Positions 18,364 to 27,175 of a stretch of 38,363 bases of DNA are shown one piece after another. The position numbers were made by a program, and so were the translations under genes. The first letter of the stretch is position 1. The number at the start of each line of letters is the position of its first letter. This stretch comes from Ignavibacteria bacterium (GTDB lineage: Bacteria; Bacteroidota; Ignavibacteria; Tepidaquicellales; Tepidaquicellaceae). The stretch covers positions 40,369-78,731 of the forward strand of contig JAEUSI010000001.1 in the NCBI GenBank assembly GCA_016788375.1, written 5' to 3'. Below the pieces are notes generated by a model that saw only the letters and a list, made by a program, of their open reading frames with translations, did not search any database and had not been told where the DNA came from.

Positions 18364-19413
18364 ATGAATAATTTAATTCTAACAGAAAAAACTATGTACA
18401 AAGCTCTGCTTGAAAAGGATAAATCTTTTGAAGGACTTTTCGTGGCAGGTATAAAAACAACAGGCATATTCTGCAGACCTTCATGTACAGCACGAAAACC
18501 CAACAGGGAAAATGTTGAATACTTTGAAACTCCGAAAGACGCAATGGCTGGAGGTTACAGACCCTGCAAAGTCTGCTGCCCGATGAAGTTGAGCGGAGAA
18601 AATACTGATGAAGTAAACTCGCTTCTTAAAGAAATTGAAAACAGCCCGTCTGTAAAGATTTCGGATTATGACTTATACAAACGCGGAATTGAACCTAACC
18701 GAATAAGGAGGTGGTTTGTAAAAAATCACGGAATGACTTTTCAGGCTTATCAGCGACTGATGAGAATCAATAATGCATTCGGCAATATCAAAGACGGAAA
18801 TAAAGTCATCGAGGCAGCGTTTGATAACGGATACGATTCACTCAGCGGGTTTAATTATTCATTCAAGAAAGCTGTTTCAGCAAATCCGAAGGACAGCATT
18901 GTAAAAAACAAACTTACTTTTACAAGATTTACTTCTCCTCTTGGTCCGATGATGTCAGTTGCATCCGGAGAAGGAATATGTCTGCTGGAGTTTACTGACA
19001 GAAGGATGCTGGAAACAGAGTTAAAACAGATTCAGAAACATTTCAAGTCAACCGTACTTCCGGGTAAAAGTGAGTTTTTTGAACCTCTTAAAGTACAGCT
19101 TGATGAATATTTTAATGGCAAAAGAAAAACTTTTGACATACCATTGGTTTCACCGGGGACTGAATTCCAGAATAAAGTCTGGAGTATACTTAAAACTATT
19201 CCATACGGCGAAACACGTTCTTATAAAAAACAGGCAGAGTTACTTGGAAATGTAAAAGCTGTCAGAGCAGTTGCAAATGCAAACGGTGACAACAGAATAT
19301 CAATATTGATTCCATGTCACAGAGTGATAGGTGAAAACGGGAAATTAACCGGATACGGCGGAGGTCTCTGGAGAAAGCAATGGCTTCTGAATTTAGAAAA
19401 ATCAAATCAATGA
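18364..19413 (+). CDS. ada: Ada: methylated-DNA sensor/AraC-type regulator and O6-methylguanine-DNA methyltransferase
   Basis: A full-length 349-residue three-part Ada. The N-terminal domain has the zinc and methyl-acceptor cysteines Cys37, Cys41, Cys68 and Cys71, one residue off E. coli Ada Cys38/42/69/72. It is expected to take methyl groups from phosphotriesters and so become an activator. Residues about 85-180 form the AraC-type helix-turn-helix region. The C-terminal alkyltransferase has the active-site Cys318 in IPCHRVIG and transfers the methyl of O6-methylguanine to itself. It lies alone between a terminator and the asnS operon, 204 bases upstream of asnS. Autoregulation is known for the family, and the paired ACATGT sites upstream are a candidate operator. 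The first ATG fits the usual N-terminal length, while an internal Met at 11 is a less likely start. Confidence 0.96.
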   Translation: MNNLILTEKTMYKALLEKDKSFEGLFVAGIKTTGIFCRPSCTARKPNRENVEYFETPKDAMAGGYRPCKVCCPMKLSGENTDEVNSLLKEIENSPSVKISDYDLYKRGIEPNRIRRWFVKNHGMTFQAYQRLMRINNAFGNIKDGNKVIEAAFDNGYDSLSGFNYSFKKAVSANPKDSIVKNKLTFTRFTSPLGPMMSVASGEGICLLEFTDRRMLETELKQIQKHFKSTVLPGKSEFFEPLKVQLDEYFNGKRKTFDIPLVSPGTEFQNKVWSILKTIPYGETRSYKKQAELLGNVKAVRAVANANGDNRISILIPCHRVIGENGKLTGYGGGLWRKQWLLNLEKSNQ

Positions 19414-19617
19414 AATCAGAGAATTTTCTTATATTGTATTAACCCCTAAATCAGTACGTTTCACAGACTCGTATTTAAAAACAGCTTTCCGGGAATTTAA
19501 TTATATTTCAGTTTCTTCATTACAGGTTTACAAAAAAGCAGTTTTTGTATCATAATTGTATATTAAAAGTATTTCATAATCGTTAAATTATAAATTAATA
19601 AAATAATAATTTATCTA
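19414..19617. other. ada-asnS intergenic region with AT-rich hairpin
   Basis: 204 AT-rich bases. The only clear structure is a perfect 8-base hairpin at 19529-19549 (TACAAAAA, loop AGCAG, TTTTTGTA). It has an A-rich 5' arm and a T-rich 3' arm and could be a weak terminator for ada. The rest presumably holds the promoter of the asnS run. I see no tRNA or T-box-like leader. Confidence 0.45.
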
Positions 19618-20955
19618 ATGCAGAGAATATTTATTAACAAGATTTCTGAATATGTAAATCAGGAAGTCACTGTTAAGGGCTGGCTTTATAATATCAGATC
19701 TTCAGGTAAAATTATGTTTCCCGAAATCAGAGACGGGTCGGGTATAATTCCTGGAGTTGTGGTAAAGAGTGCTGTATCGGAAAAGATCTGGGAAGATTTT
19801 TCAAAACTTACACAGGAATCTTCTATTATTGTAAAAGGAACTGTATCTAAACACCCGAAGAAGGAAAATGTTTATGAACTTCAGATTTCGGATCTGGAAA
19901 TCCTTCAGATTGCAGAGCCTTATCCAATTTCTCTAAAAGATCACGGACCTGAATTTCTGATGGAAAAAAGGCATTTATGGATGCGTTCACCAAATCAGGC
20001 AAGTATACTGAGAATCAGGAATGAAATTATACAGTCCATCAGGGAATATATGTACAATAACGGTTTCATACTTTTTGATACGCCGATTTTCACTCCGAAT
20101 GCATGTGAAGGAACATCAACTTTATTTGAAACTGAATACTTTAAACTCGGGAAAGCATATCTTTCTCAGTCAGGACAGCTTTATGCAGAAGCCGGAGCTT
20201 TTGCTCTGGGAAAAGTATATACTCTAGGTCCCACATTCAGAGCTGAAAATTCAATGACAAGAAGACACTTAACGGAATTCTGGATGATGGAGCCTGAGAT
20301 GGCATTTTATGATATAGAAGATAATATGGATTTAATTGAAGATTTTCTGGAATATGTAGTGCAGAGAGTACTGATAAACTGCAAATCCGAACTCGAACAG
20401 ATTGGCAGAGATATTTCAAAGCTTCAGAATGTAAAGAAACCCTTTCCGAGAATTACTTATGATGAAGCCGTTGAAATTCTCAGAAAAAAAGATATTGCTT
20501 TGATCAGAAAGACAGAATCCGGCGAAGAGGAAATCAAACCTTTCCCGTGGGGAGAAGATTTCGGAGCGCCACACGAGGAGGCAATTGTTGAATCTTATGA
20601 CAAACCGGTTATGGTTCACAGATGGCCTGCGGAAGCAAAGTCATTTTACATGAAAAGAGACCCTGCCAATCCTAAAATTGCTCTCGGTGTTGATGTGCTA
20701 GCGCCTGAAGGATTCGGTGAAATTATCGGAGGTTCGCAGAGAGAAGATGACTTTGATGAACTTAAAAAAAGAATTATTGAACACAAACTACCTCTTGAGG
20801 AATTTCAGTGGTATCTTGATCTGAGAAGATACGGAAGTGTTCCTCATTCGGGATTCGGACTCGGAATAGAAAGGATGGTGAACTGGATATGCAATCTTGA
20901 TAATATACGTGAAGCAATTCCTTTTGCAAGAAGACCGAACAGAATTACACCATAA
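19618..20955 (+). CDS. asnS: Asparaginyl-tRNA synthetase
   Basis: A class IIb aminoacyl-tRNA synthetase charging tRNA-Asn with asparagine in the cytoplasm, 445 residues. The N-terminal OB-fold anticodon-binding domain occupies about 1-105 ([26 protein letters not shown]). The catalytic core follows, with [13 protein letters not shown] after motif 1, motif 2 [11 protein letters not shown] (207-217) and EFWMMEPEM. Motif 3 is GFGLGIERM (412-420), followed by [14 protein letters not shown]. The EFWMMEPEM and IPF-R features favour AsnRS over AspRS, although the C-terminal RITP end recalls archaeal-type enzymes. A non-discriminating AspRS is the main alternative. It heads a plus-strand run of five genes with gaps of 10-28 bases. 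Confidence 0.92.
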   Translation: MQRIFINKISEYVNQEVTVKGWLYNIRSSGKIMFPEIRDGSGIIPGVVVKSAVSEKIWEDFSKLTQESSIIVKGTVSKHPKKENVYELQISDLEILQIAEPYPISLKDHGPEFLMEKRHLWMRSPNQASILRIRNEIIQSIREYMYNNGFILFDTPIFTPNACEGTSTLFETEYFKLGKAYLSQSGQLYAEAGAFALGKVYTLGPTFRAENSMTRRHLTEFWMMEPEMAFYDIEDNMDLIEDFLEYVVQRVLINCKSELEQIGRDISKLQNVKKPFPRITYDEAVEILRKKDIALIRKTESGEEEIKPFPWGEDFGAPHEEAIVESYDKPVMVHRWPAEAKSFYMKRDPANPKIALGVDVLAPEGFGEIIGGSQREDDFDELKKRIIEHKLPLEEFQWYLDLRRYGSVPHSGFGLGIERMVNWICNLDNIREAIPFARRPNRITP

Positions 20956-20965
20956 TTATTTTATC

Positions 20966-21439
20966 ATGAAAACAATAATAATAGACGGTAATAATCTGAT
21001 TCATAAAATTCCTGTTTTAAAATCTCTGTTTCTAAAAGATAAGACTTCATCTCAAAGATCTCTGATTGAAAAAGTCAAATCAAAAGTCCCGAGAAATGAT
21101 AGGGTGATTTTCGTATTTGACGGTTATGGAGATTTTACAGGAACGGATATACATTTCTCCGGCAGTGATTCTGCCGATTTAATCATAAAGAAAAAGATAG
21201 AAAACTTTACAAATCACAGAAGTTTGAAAGTAGTAAGTTCTGACAATGAAATTAAAGGGTTAGCAATAATATGCGGATGTGATGTTCAGAATTCTGAAGA
21301 CTTCTTGGATATGCTTTATAAAAATGAATCCCCAACAGGAAATAAAAACATAAATCAGAACTTCATTTATGACGAGCCCGAAAAACCAGAAAGATTAAAA
21401 AAGAAAGATATTGAAGAATTTAAAAAACTTTTTTCCTGA
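20966..21439 (+). CDS. NYN-domain (YacP/Rae1-like) putative ribonuclease
   Basis: A 157-residue cytoplasmic protein starting at ATG 20966. The open frame extends upstream, but only inside asnS in another frame, and the family motif begins at this Met. It shows the PIN/NYN acidic set: Asp7 (IIIDGNN), Asp52 (FVFDG), Asp71 (SADLII) and Asp93 (VSSDNEI). This layout matches YacP of Bacillus (Rae1), a ribosome-associated endoribonuclease. The C-terminal 35 residues are lysine- and glutamate-rich and may form a helix. It lies 10 bases after asnS, so it is almost certainly co-transcribed. A role in RNA cleavage linked to translation is inference from the family. Confidence 0.82.
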   Translation: MKTIIIDGNNLIHKIPVLKSLFLKDKTSSQRSLIEKVKSKVPRNDRVIFVFDGYGDFTGTDIHFSGSDSADLIIKKKIENFTNHRSLKVVSSDNEIKGLAIICGCDVQNSEDFLDMLYKNESPTGNKNINQNFIYDEPEKPERLKKKDIEEFKKLFS

Positions 21440-21467
21440 TAGAAATTAAAACCGGATATATTTCATA

Positions 21468-21794
21468 ATGAATCATTTGGATATAGATACATTTTCATTC
21501 AGGAAAATGTCAGAAGAAGATTCCTGTGTGATACTGGATGTACGCACTCCCGAGGAATTCAGTTCGGGTTTTCTCAGGGGAGCAGTTAATGTGAATTTTT
21601 ACAAACCTGATTTTGAAGACTTGCTGGATGAATTTGATAAGAGAAAGAAATATCTTATTTACTGCAGATCTGGCAACAGAAGCAGACAGGCTATGTTTCT
21701 TATGAGGGATCTTGGTTTTAAAGAAGTTTACAATCTTTCCGGCGGAATTATTGCATGGAATGAACATAAACATCCTATAGAAATTAATTATTAA
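21468..21794 (+). CDS. Single-domain rhodanese
   Basis: A 108-residue cytoplasmic rhodanese-fold sulfurtransferase. It shows LDVRTPEEFSSGFLRGAVNV near residues 23-43 and the active-site loop CRSGNRS with Cys66, which would carry the persulfide. Both the CH2A and active-loop regions are intact and the length is typical of single-domain PspE/GlpE-like proteins. It is 28 bases after the NYN gene and 19 before the persulfide dioxygenase-rhodanese gene, so it probably hands over or accepts sulfane sulfur in the same pathway. Confidence 0.93.
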   Translation: MNHLDIDTFSFRKMSEEDSCVILDVRTPEEFSSGFLRGAVNVNFYKPDFEDLLDEFDKRKKYLIYCRSGNRSRQAMFLMRDLGFKEVYNLSGGIIAWNEHKHPIEINY

Positions 21795-21813
21795 TTTATA
21801 ATTTATATCAGGT

Positions 21814-23145
21814 TTGGAAATTAAACAGTTTTATGATACAAATCTTGCGCATGCATCTTATGCAGTATTAAGTGAAAATCAGATTGCGCTAATAGACCCG
21901 GCAAGAGATCCGGAACAGTATTATAAATTTGCAAAAGAAAACAATGCTGTAATAACAGCTGTCATTGAGACACATCCTCATGCTGATTTTGTAAGTTCTC
22001 ATCTTGAAATTTCAAAATCGACCGGCGCAGGTATTTATGTCAGCAGGCTTCTGAATCCTTATTATAAATTTGTTCCTTTTGATGAGGGTGATGAATTAAA
22101 AATCGGAAGTGTTTTTCTAATTCCTCTTAATACGCCGGGACATTCACCGGACAGTATTTCCGTAATTATACGTGATGAAGACGGGAAGGATCATGCGATA
22201 GCCACAGGCGATACTTTGTTTGTCGGTGACGTAGGAAGACCAGATCTTCGTGAGAAAGCAGGTTCAATCAGTAAATCAAGAACTGATCTTGCCAAAATGA
22301 TGTACAGTACAATCAATGAAAAACTTCTGAAACTTCCGGAAAATATTCTGGTTTATCCGGCACACGGAGCCGGATCTCTTTGCGGGAAGGCTACAAGTAC
22401 CGATACATTTTCAACAATCGGAAGGGAAAAAAAAGATAACTACGCTCTTCAGCCGATGACTGAAGATACTTTTGTGAATGTTCTTTTGAAGGATCAGCCG
22501 TTTATTCCCAAATATTTCGAGTATGATGTTGAACTTAACAGAAGAGGTGCTCCGGATTTTGAGGAAAGTATAAATAATGTGAGAAGAATAATCACTTACA
22601 ATGAGATTGAAAACGGATTTATTGTAATTGACACCCGAAGTAAAGCTGATTTTGACAACGGTCATTTTAAAGGTGCAGTAAATCTGGGTGATGACAGACA
22701 GTTTGAAACCTGGCTCGGGACGATTGTCTCTCCGCTGGAAAGATATTATCTTGTTTCAGATACTGAGTTCAATTTAGATAATTTTATTAAAAGAACGGCA
22801 AAAATAGGATACGAACTTTTAATAGAAGGTGCTTTGGTGCATAAGAATTCCGAAGGACTTATAATTTCTGACAGTCTTGATATAAATATTTTTATGTCTG
22901 ATACTGATAAATTTACATTAATTGATGTCCGGAATAAGACCGAAAGAGAAAACAGAAATGTATTCAGCAATTCATTGTTTATTCCTCTGAACGAACTCAG
23001 AGAAAGATTTTCTGAAATCCCTGCTGGTAAACCGGTTGTTGTTCATTGTGCAGCCGGATACAGATCAGCTGCCGCAGCAAGCATACTCAGGAATTTGCTT
23101 GATTGTAAAATTTATGACCTTGGAGAAGATGTCAAAATATTTTAA
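21814..23145 (+). CDS. Persulfide dioxygenase-rhodanese fusion (CstB-like)
   Basis: A 443-residue cytoplasmic protein with three domains: a metallo-beta-lactamase persulfide dioxygenase (about 1-245), a degenerate rhodanese (about 255-345) and an active rhodanese (about 355-443). Length and order match Staphylococcus CstB, which oxidises thiol persulfides and yields thiosulfate. Iron ligands by comparison with ETHE1 are His56 (HPHADF), His110 (TPGHSPDS) and Asp133 (TGDTLFVGD), with His54 and His184 nearby. Phe59 replaces the second-site His of binuclear MBL enzymes. The middle domain lacks an active-site Cys (YYLVSDTEF region). The last domain has Cys412 in HCAAGYRS. The start is a TTG: an in-frame stop sits at 21799 and no ATG occurs before the conserved residues. 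No CsoR-type regulator is nearby. Confidence 0.9.
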   Translation: MEIKQFYDTNLAHASYAVLSENQIALIDPARDPEQYYKFAKENNAVITAVIETHPHADFVSSHLEISKSTGAGIYVSRLLNPYYKFVPFDEGDELKIGSVFLIPLNTPGHSPDSISVIIRDEDGKDHAIATGDTLFVGDVGRPDLREKAGSISKSRTDLAKMMYSTINEKLLKLPENILVYPAHGAGSLCGKATSTDTFSTIGREKKDNYALQPMTEDTFVNVLLKDQPFIPKYFEYDVELNRRGAPDFEESINNVRRIITYNEIENGFIVIDTRSKADFDNGHFKGAVNLGDDRQFETWLGTIVSPLERYYLVSDTEFNLDNFIKRTAKIGYELLIEGALVHKNSEGLIISDSLDINIFMSDTDKFTLIDVRNKTERENRNVFSNSLFIPLNELRERFSEIPAGKPVVVHCAAGYRSAAAASILRNLLDCKIYDLGEDVKIF

Positions 23146-23165
23146 TAAATTTTAAACTCCTAATC

Positions 23166-24185
23166 ATGGTAAGCAGATTTACAACTTTTTACAGACACAT
23201 TGTGGAAGAAGAAAGAAAATATCCCGAAGCTACCGGTCAGCTTTCTGATCTGCTTGCTGATATTGCCCTTGCATGTAAAGTGATTTCACTTGAAGTAAAC
23301 AGAGCAGGTCTGATTGATATTTTGGGATTTACAGGAGAGGAAAACATACAGGGGGAGCAGGTAAAGAAACTGGATGTTTATGCAAATGATGTACTTACAA
23401 ACGTAATGAAACAGGGCGGACATATTTGCGCAGTTTGCTCGGAAGAAGAGGAAAATTTCATTCCTATCGATGACAAATTCACAGAAAACAAGTATGTGAC
23501 AAATAAATATATATGTCATTTTGATCCGCTTGACGGTTCATCAAACATTGAAGTAAATGTATCAATCGGAACTATTTTTTCAGTTTATAAAAGAGTAACA
23601 AGCTCAGGTCCCGGCGCACTGGAAGACTGTCTTCAGAAAGGCATTCATCAGGTTGCAGCAGGTTATGTAATTTACGGTTCCAGTACAGTTCTTGTATATA
23701 CAACCGGAAAAGGTGTTCATGTTTTTACGCTTGATCCTTCTGTAGGAGAATTCCTTTTGTCTAATGAGAATGTGACTATTCCCAAAAAAGCAAAAACATT
23801 TTCAGTAAATGAAGGTAATTTCTGTAAATGGTCCGGCGGAATGAAAAAATATGTCTCTTATCTGAAAGAAATTGATTCTGAAACTTCAAGACCTTATTCA
23901 TCAAGATATATCGGTTCTCTTGTTGCTGATTTTCACCGGAATCTTCTTTATGGCGGGATATTTATGTACCCTGCAGACAATAAGAATATCAACGGCAAAC
24001 TCCGGCTGATGTATGAAGCAAATCCGCTGAGTTTTATAGTTGAACAGGCAGGAGGTAAAAGTTCTGACGGTAATAAAAGAATACTTGATATTGAACCGAA
24101 AAGCCTACATCAGAGAACTCCGTTGTTTATCGGAAGTTCGGATGAAGTTACATTAATTGAAAAGTATCTGTCTGAAGATCTGTAA
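23166..24185 (+). CDS. fbp: Class I fructose-1,6-bisphosphatase
   Basis: It hydrolyses fructose 1,6-bisphosphate to fructose 6-phosphate, the committed step of gluconeogenesis, in the cytoplasm. At 339 residues it has the usual class I length. The metal site is HFDPLDGSSNIE (Asp120, Asp123), the acidic patch is SEEEE (92-96), and the substrate-binding end is GKLRLMYEANPLSFIVEQAGG (278-298). The N-terminus starts directly with the conserved helix region, so the ATG fits. It is the last gene of the asnS run, 20 bases after the CstB-like gene. The convergent gene starts 150 bases on, with no strong terminator between. Confidence 0.96.
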   Translation: MVSRFTTFYRHIVEEERKYPEATGQLSDLLADIALACKVISLEVNRAGLIDILGFTGEENIQGEQVKKLDVYANDVLTNVMKQGGHICAVCSEEEENFIPIDDKFTENKYVTNKYICHFDPLDGSSNIEVNVSIGTIFSVYKRVTSSGPGALEDCLQKGIHQVAAGYVIYGSSTVLVYTTGKGVHVFTLDPSVGEFLLSNENVTIPKKAKTFSVNEGNFCKWSGGMKKYVSYLKEIDSETSRPYSSRYIGSLVADFHRNLLYGGIFMYPADNKNINGKLRLMYEANPLSFIVEQAGGKSSDGNKRILDIEPKSLHQRTPLFIGSSDEVTLIEKYLSEDL

Positions 24186-24335
24186 CTTATTAATTTTTAT
24201 TAAAATGAAAATTTAGTCACTTACTCCATGCAGGGATTAACTTGAAAGAAAAACAGAATTTAATATTGTCATGTTGTCTCAAAAAATGCAAGACAGATTT
24301 GAAGAAATTTTATAATTTTTTTTTAAGTGCCTGCA

Positions 24336-25394
24336 CTATTCCGGCTCACTCATTAAATTTGCATTCCTGAGTTCATTAATGTTCGAATCATTCACTTTCA
24401 TTTCAATATAAACTGAATTATCATATCTGTTCAGTTTCAGCCCGTCCAGTATTTTCATGGAACTGTTCTTTTTGTTTCCGGAAGATTTAAGTTTAGCAAC
24501 AGTAATGACTCCGTTCAGAATACTCCTCAGATATTTGGATGATTCATCATTTATACACTCACATTGAATAACTAGATCAAGTTCATCCGACATTTTCGAA
24601 GAGAAAGAAATGGAATTAAATCTTTTATAAAGATTTTCAATTGTCAGTTTTTCAAGCAATGCCGCAGAATCGGTAATGTTCAAACCGTTTTGACTGTCGG
24701 AAGAATCCGTATGATCTGATTCAATACCAGATGATGACTGTAGAAAATTCTGGAAAATGCCTCTTATAAATACTTTCTCCGTTGAAATCATCCATATATC
24801 TTCCTTGTAAACAGTGTTATTTATTGCATTAAGAACTTTTTCATTCTGAAGAATTCCGGATTTTGAAGAATCGGTAACTTTCATCATTGCATCTATCTGC
24901 TTCAGATAATTACTTGCGCATATAGTGTTATTGTCTTTAAAATAGAAATATAATCCGTTATCACTTTTAAAATATACCGGAATTCCGTTAATATTCTTTG
25001 CAACGGAAAACAGGGAGTCACCTGAAATAAATTCGCTTAATTTGTTCTTGTCAAGAATCCCTTTCATTACAATTGCATTTTCACCAAACCATGAATTCGA
25101 GTAATAGAGTTCATCAATACCTTCGGAAAGTGAAGCTCCTGTTGCAATTTTAAAAGTATTTAAAAGACTCCCGAATGTTTTTTCTGCATTAAGTAATGAA
25201 TCGGAAATATTCCTCTGCCAAAAGGAAGATCTTCTCATATTCTTGAAATTCATATACATTACAAACTGCGGATCATCCTGCAAAAGACTTAATGTTGATT
25301 TGACTGACAACGGAAGAGATTCTGATTCAGGTTTAAAATTACAACCGGATAAAACAGTAACAGAAAAGATTAGTATTGCAGCAATGAATTTCAT
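24336..25394 (-). CDS. Lipoprotein of unknown function, co-operonic with ABC exporter
   Basis: 352 residues with a clear lipoprotein signal (hydrophobic 3-15, then LSGC with Cys18). I do not recognise the family with certainty. The pattern of a polar start about preventing or measuring (DDPQFVMYMNFKNM), a GIDELYYS strand, a long alpha-beta body and a second half repeating the layout (IENLYKRFNSISFSS...) recalls DUF3352-like extracytoplasmic proteins, but this is a weak impression. A Ser/Asp-rich linker (about 222-240) separates the two halves. It follows the permease by 30 bases on the same strand and is the last gene of the HD - ATPase - permease run. It may therefore be a partner or substrate of that transporter. 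No enzyme motif is visible. Confidence 0.8.
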   Translation of the reverse strand: MKFIAAILIFSVTVLSGCNFKPESESLPLSVKSTLSLLQDDPQFVMYMNFKNMRRSSFWQRNISDSLLNAEKTFGSLLNTFKIATGASLSEGIDELYYSNSWFGENAIVMKGILDKNKLSEFISGDSLFSVAKNINGIPVYFKSDNGLYFYFKDNNTICASNYLKQIDAMMKVTDSSKSGILQNEKVLNAINNTVYKEDIWMISTEKVFIRGIFQNFLQSSSGIESDHTDSSDSQNGLNITDSAALLEKLTIENLYKRFNSISFSSKMSDELDLVIQCECINDESSKYLRSILNGVITVAKLKSSGNKKNSSMKILDGLKLNRYDNSVYIEMKVNDSNINELRNANLMSEPE

Positions 25395-25424
25395 ATAATT
25401 TTTATTAAATCGTTTGTCCGGTTT

Positions 25425-26237
25425 TCAGTAATCTTTTTTTCTGAAATACCAAACAGATACTGACAATACGGCAAGCATAAATATCACTGATGAATAAACC
25501 GGCATATAACTGACTACCGATTCTCCGGTTATTATATTCATTGAAATCTTGTTGATATCAGACGGTTTAGGAAGAATATAATACAGGAAATTAATTATAA
25601 ACTGAACAGTGCTGTTGCTTACAAGGCTGAATATGACTTCCTCTCTGACAGACAGTATTGGGCAAATTATAAAAACCAGAAATAAACTAATTATTATTGA
25701 AAGTACTGTACTCTGTGAAACAAGCCCGATAAAAATTATCAGCGAATAAACTACTGCGAATGAGAGAGTGAGCCAGAATATAGAATACAAAAATGGCACA
25801 TGCCAGAATCCGGATTTCAAAGAAAGGATCAGCCATACAAGACCTATTAAGTAAACAAGACTTACAAAAATAAGAACAACTCCGCCGGAAAATTTTGCAA
25901 GAATAATGTTTGTTCTTGAAACAGGCTTTGATAAAAGTAAATCGATATTTCCTTTCTCAAGCATTGATGGAATAAATGAAGACACGGAGACCAGACAGAA
26001 TGTAATTATCAGAAGATAAGAAATATTTATCATTGCAACCTGAAAACCTATTACAAGCTGCTTTATACCTTCCTCACCCGAAGACTCCATCATATTTACC
26101 ATTCCTTCAACTGAGTCAACATTTATCAGGAACAGAAAAATTAATATTATCAGTGTGGAAATTGCAAAAAACCCGAGAAAGATTTTTTTTGCAATTGCCT
26201 CCCTGAAAGTGCTCAGCATTAATGTTAAAAAAATCAT
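25425..26237 (-). CDS. ABC-2 type transporter permease
   Basis: A 270-residue integral inner-membrane protein with six predicted helices, at about 15-38, 67-90, 110-135, 145-170, 175-200 and 245-265. It starts with the amphipathic LSTFREAIAKKIFLGFF typical of NosY/ABC-2 permeases and contains PSMLEKGNIDLLLSKPVSRTNIILAKF, the cytoplasmic loop that contacts the ATPase. The substrate is unknown. Its start codon lies one base after the stop of the ATP-binding protein (TGA-C-ATG), so the two are translationally coupled. Confidence 0.9.
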   Translation of the reverse strand: MIFLTLMLSTFREAIAKKIFLGFFAISTLIILIFLFLINVDSVEGMVNMMESSGEEGIKQLVIGFQVAMINISYLLIITFCLVSVSSFIPSMLEKGNIDLLLSKPVSRTNIILAKFSGGVVLIFVSLVYLIGLVWLILSLKSGFWHVPFLYSIFWLTLSFAVVYSLIIFIGLVSQSTVLSIIISLFLVFIICPILSVREEVIFSLVSNSTVQFIINFLYYILPKPSDINKISMNIITGESVVSYMPVYSSVIFMLAVLSVSVWYFRKKDY

Positions 26238-26238
26238 G

Positions 26239-27165
26239 TCAGTTCTGCTTTTCTATTAAATTAATGAACATATTTTCAAGCGTGTCTTTTTCTCTGACAA
26301 TACTTTGAATGAGAATATTGTTACCTCTGAGAAAATCAATCATTTTATTCATTTCTTCGGTATCAGGTGAATTGTAAAGAAATTCATTTCTGCTTTTTAT
26401 TACGGCTTTGTATTTTGATAAAAGTAAGTTCAGTGTATTTTCGTCCAAATCAGAAGTCATGAATTTGTAGTCGTTTGTCACTGCAGTAATGTCTTCAACT
26501 CTTCCTGTTTTTACAAGCACTCCTTTATTTAATATAGCAACTCGGTCACAAATAAGCTCTACTTCACTTAGTAAATGCGAATTAAGGAAAATAGTCTTTC
26601 CCGATGATTTGAGATTAATTAAAATATCCCTGATTTCCTTTCTTCCGATAGGATCTACTCCGTCAGTCGGCTCATCCAAAAAAATCAATTCGGGATTATT
26701 CATCATTGACTGAGCAAGTCCCAGTCTCTGAAGCATTCCCTTTGAATACTTTTTTATTTTTGTCTTTTTCCATTTTTCCATATCAACAAGTTTTAAATAC
26801 TCAGCTGTCCTTGCATCTGCATCCTTACTGTTCATGCCGCTTAATTTTCCGAAAAACATAAGTGTTTGTTCTCCGGTAAGATAATTCGGAAATTTATGAT
26901 TTTCCGGAAGATAACCGACCTTCATCTTATATGACTCGTCTGCTATATCCTTATCAAAAATTTTAATGTCACCTTTTGTTCTGTGAGTAATTCCTAGCAA
27001 TATTTTTATAAGCGTTGTCTTTCCTGCACCGTTTGGTCCGAGAATTCCGAAAATCTCACCGCTTTCAACTTCAAATGAAAAGTTATTCAGTGCCAGAATT
27101 TTTTCTTTTGAAAAACTTTTTGAAGGATATTCTTTTGAAAGATTGTTTGTACTTATTATACTCAT
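26239..27165 (-). CDS. ABC transporter ATP-binding protein (ABC-2/CcmA-like exporter)
   Basis: The 308-residue ATPase subunit of an exporter. It has Walker A GPNGAGKT (43-50), signature SKGML (141-145), Walker B with LDEP (163-166) and the switch His197 (NSHLLSE). A C-terminal accessory domain (about 225-308) is typical of CcmA/DrrA-type exporter ATPases. I start it at MSIIST (27165), 10 bases after the HD gene stop. An upstream in-frame ATG at 27189 would add eight residues and overlap the HD gene, with neither start showing a strong ribosome-binding site. It works with the next gene, and the run ends with a lipoprotein. Confidence 0.94.
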   Translation of the reverse strand: MSIISTNNLSKEYPSKSFSKEKILALNNFSFEVESGEIFGILGPNGAGKTTLIKILLGITHRTKGDIKIFDKDIADESYKMKVGYLPENHKFPNYLTGEQTLMFFGKLSGMNSKDADARTAEYLKLVDMEKWKKTKIKKYSKGMLQRLGLAQSMMNNPELIFLDEPTDGVDPIGRKEIRDILINLKSSGKTIFLNSHLLSEVELICDRVAILNKGVLVKTGRVEDITAVTNDYKFMTSDLDENTLNLLLSKYKAVIKSRNEFLYNSPDTEEMNKMIDFLRGNNILIQSIVREKDTLENMFINLIEKQN

Positions 27166-27175
27166 AAAATTTAAT

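Noticed and set aside
19414-19617. T-box or tRNA in front of asnS
   Set aside because: No T-box-like specifier/antiterminator pair and no cloverleaf could be drawn. Only one AT-rich hairpin is present.
20897-20965. Upstream extension of the NYN protein by 23 residues
   Set aside because: The extension lies inside the end of asnS and does not resemble the family. The NYN motif starts at the ATG at 20966.
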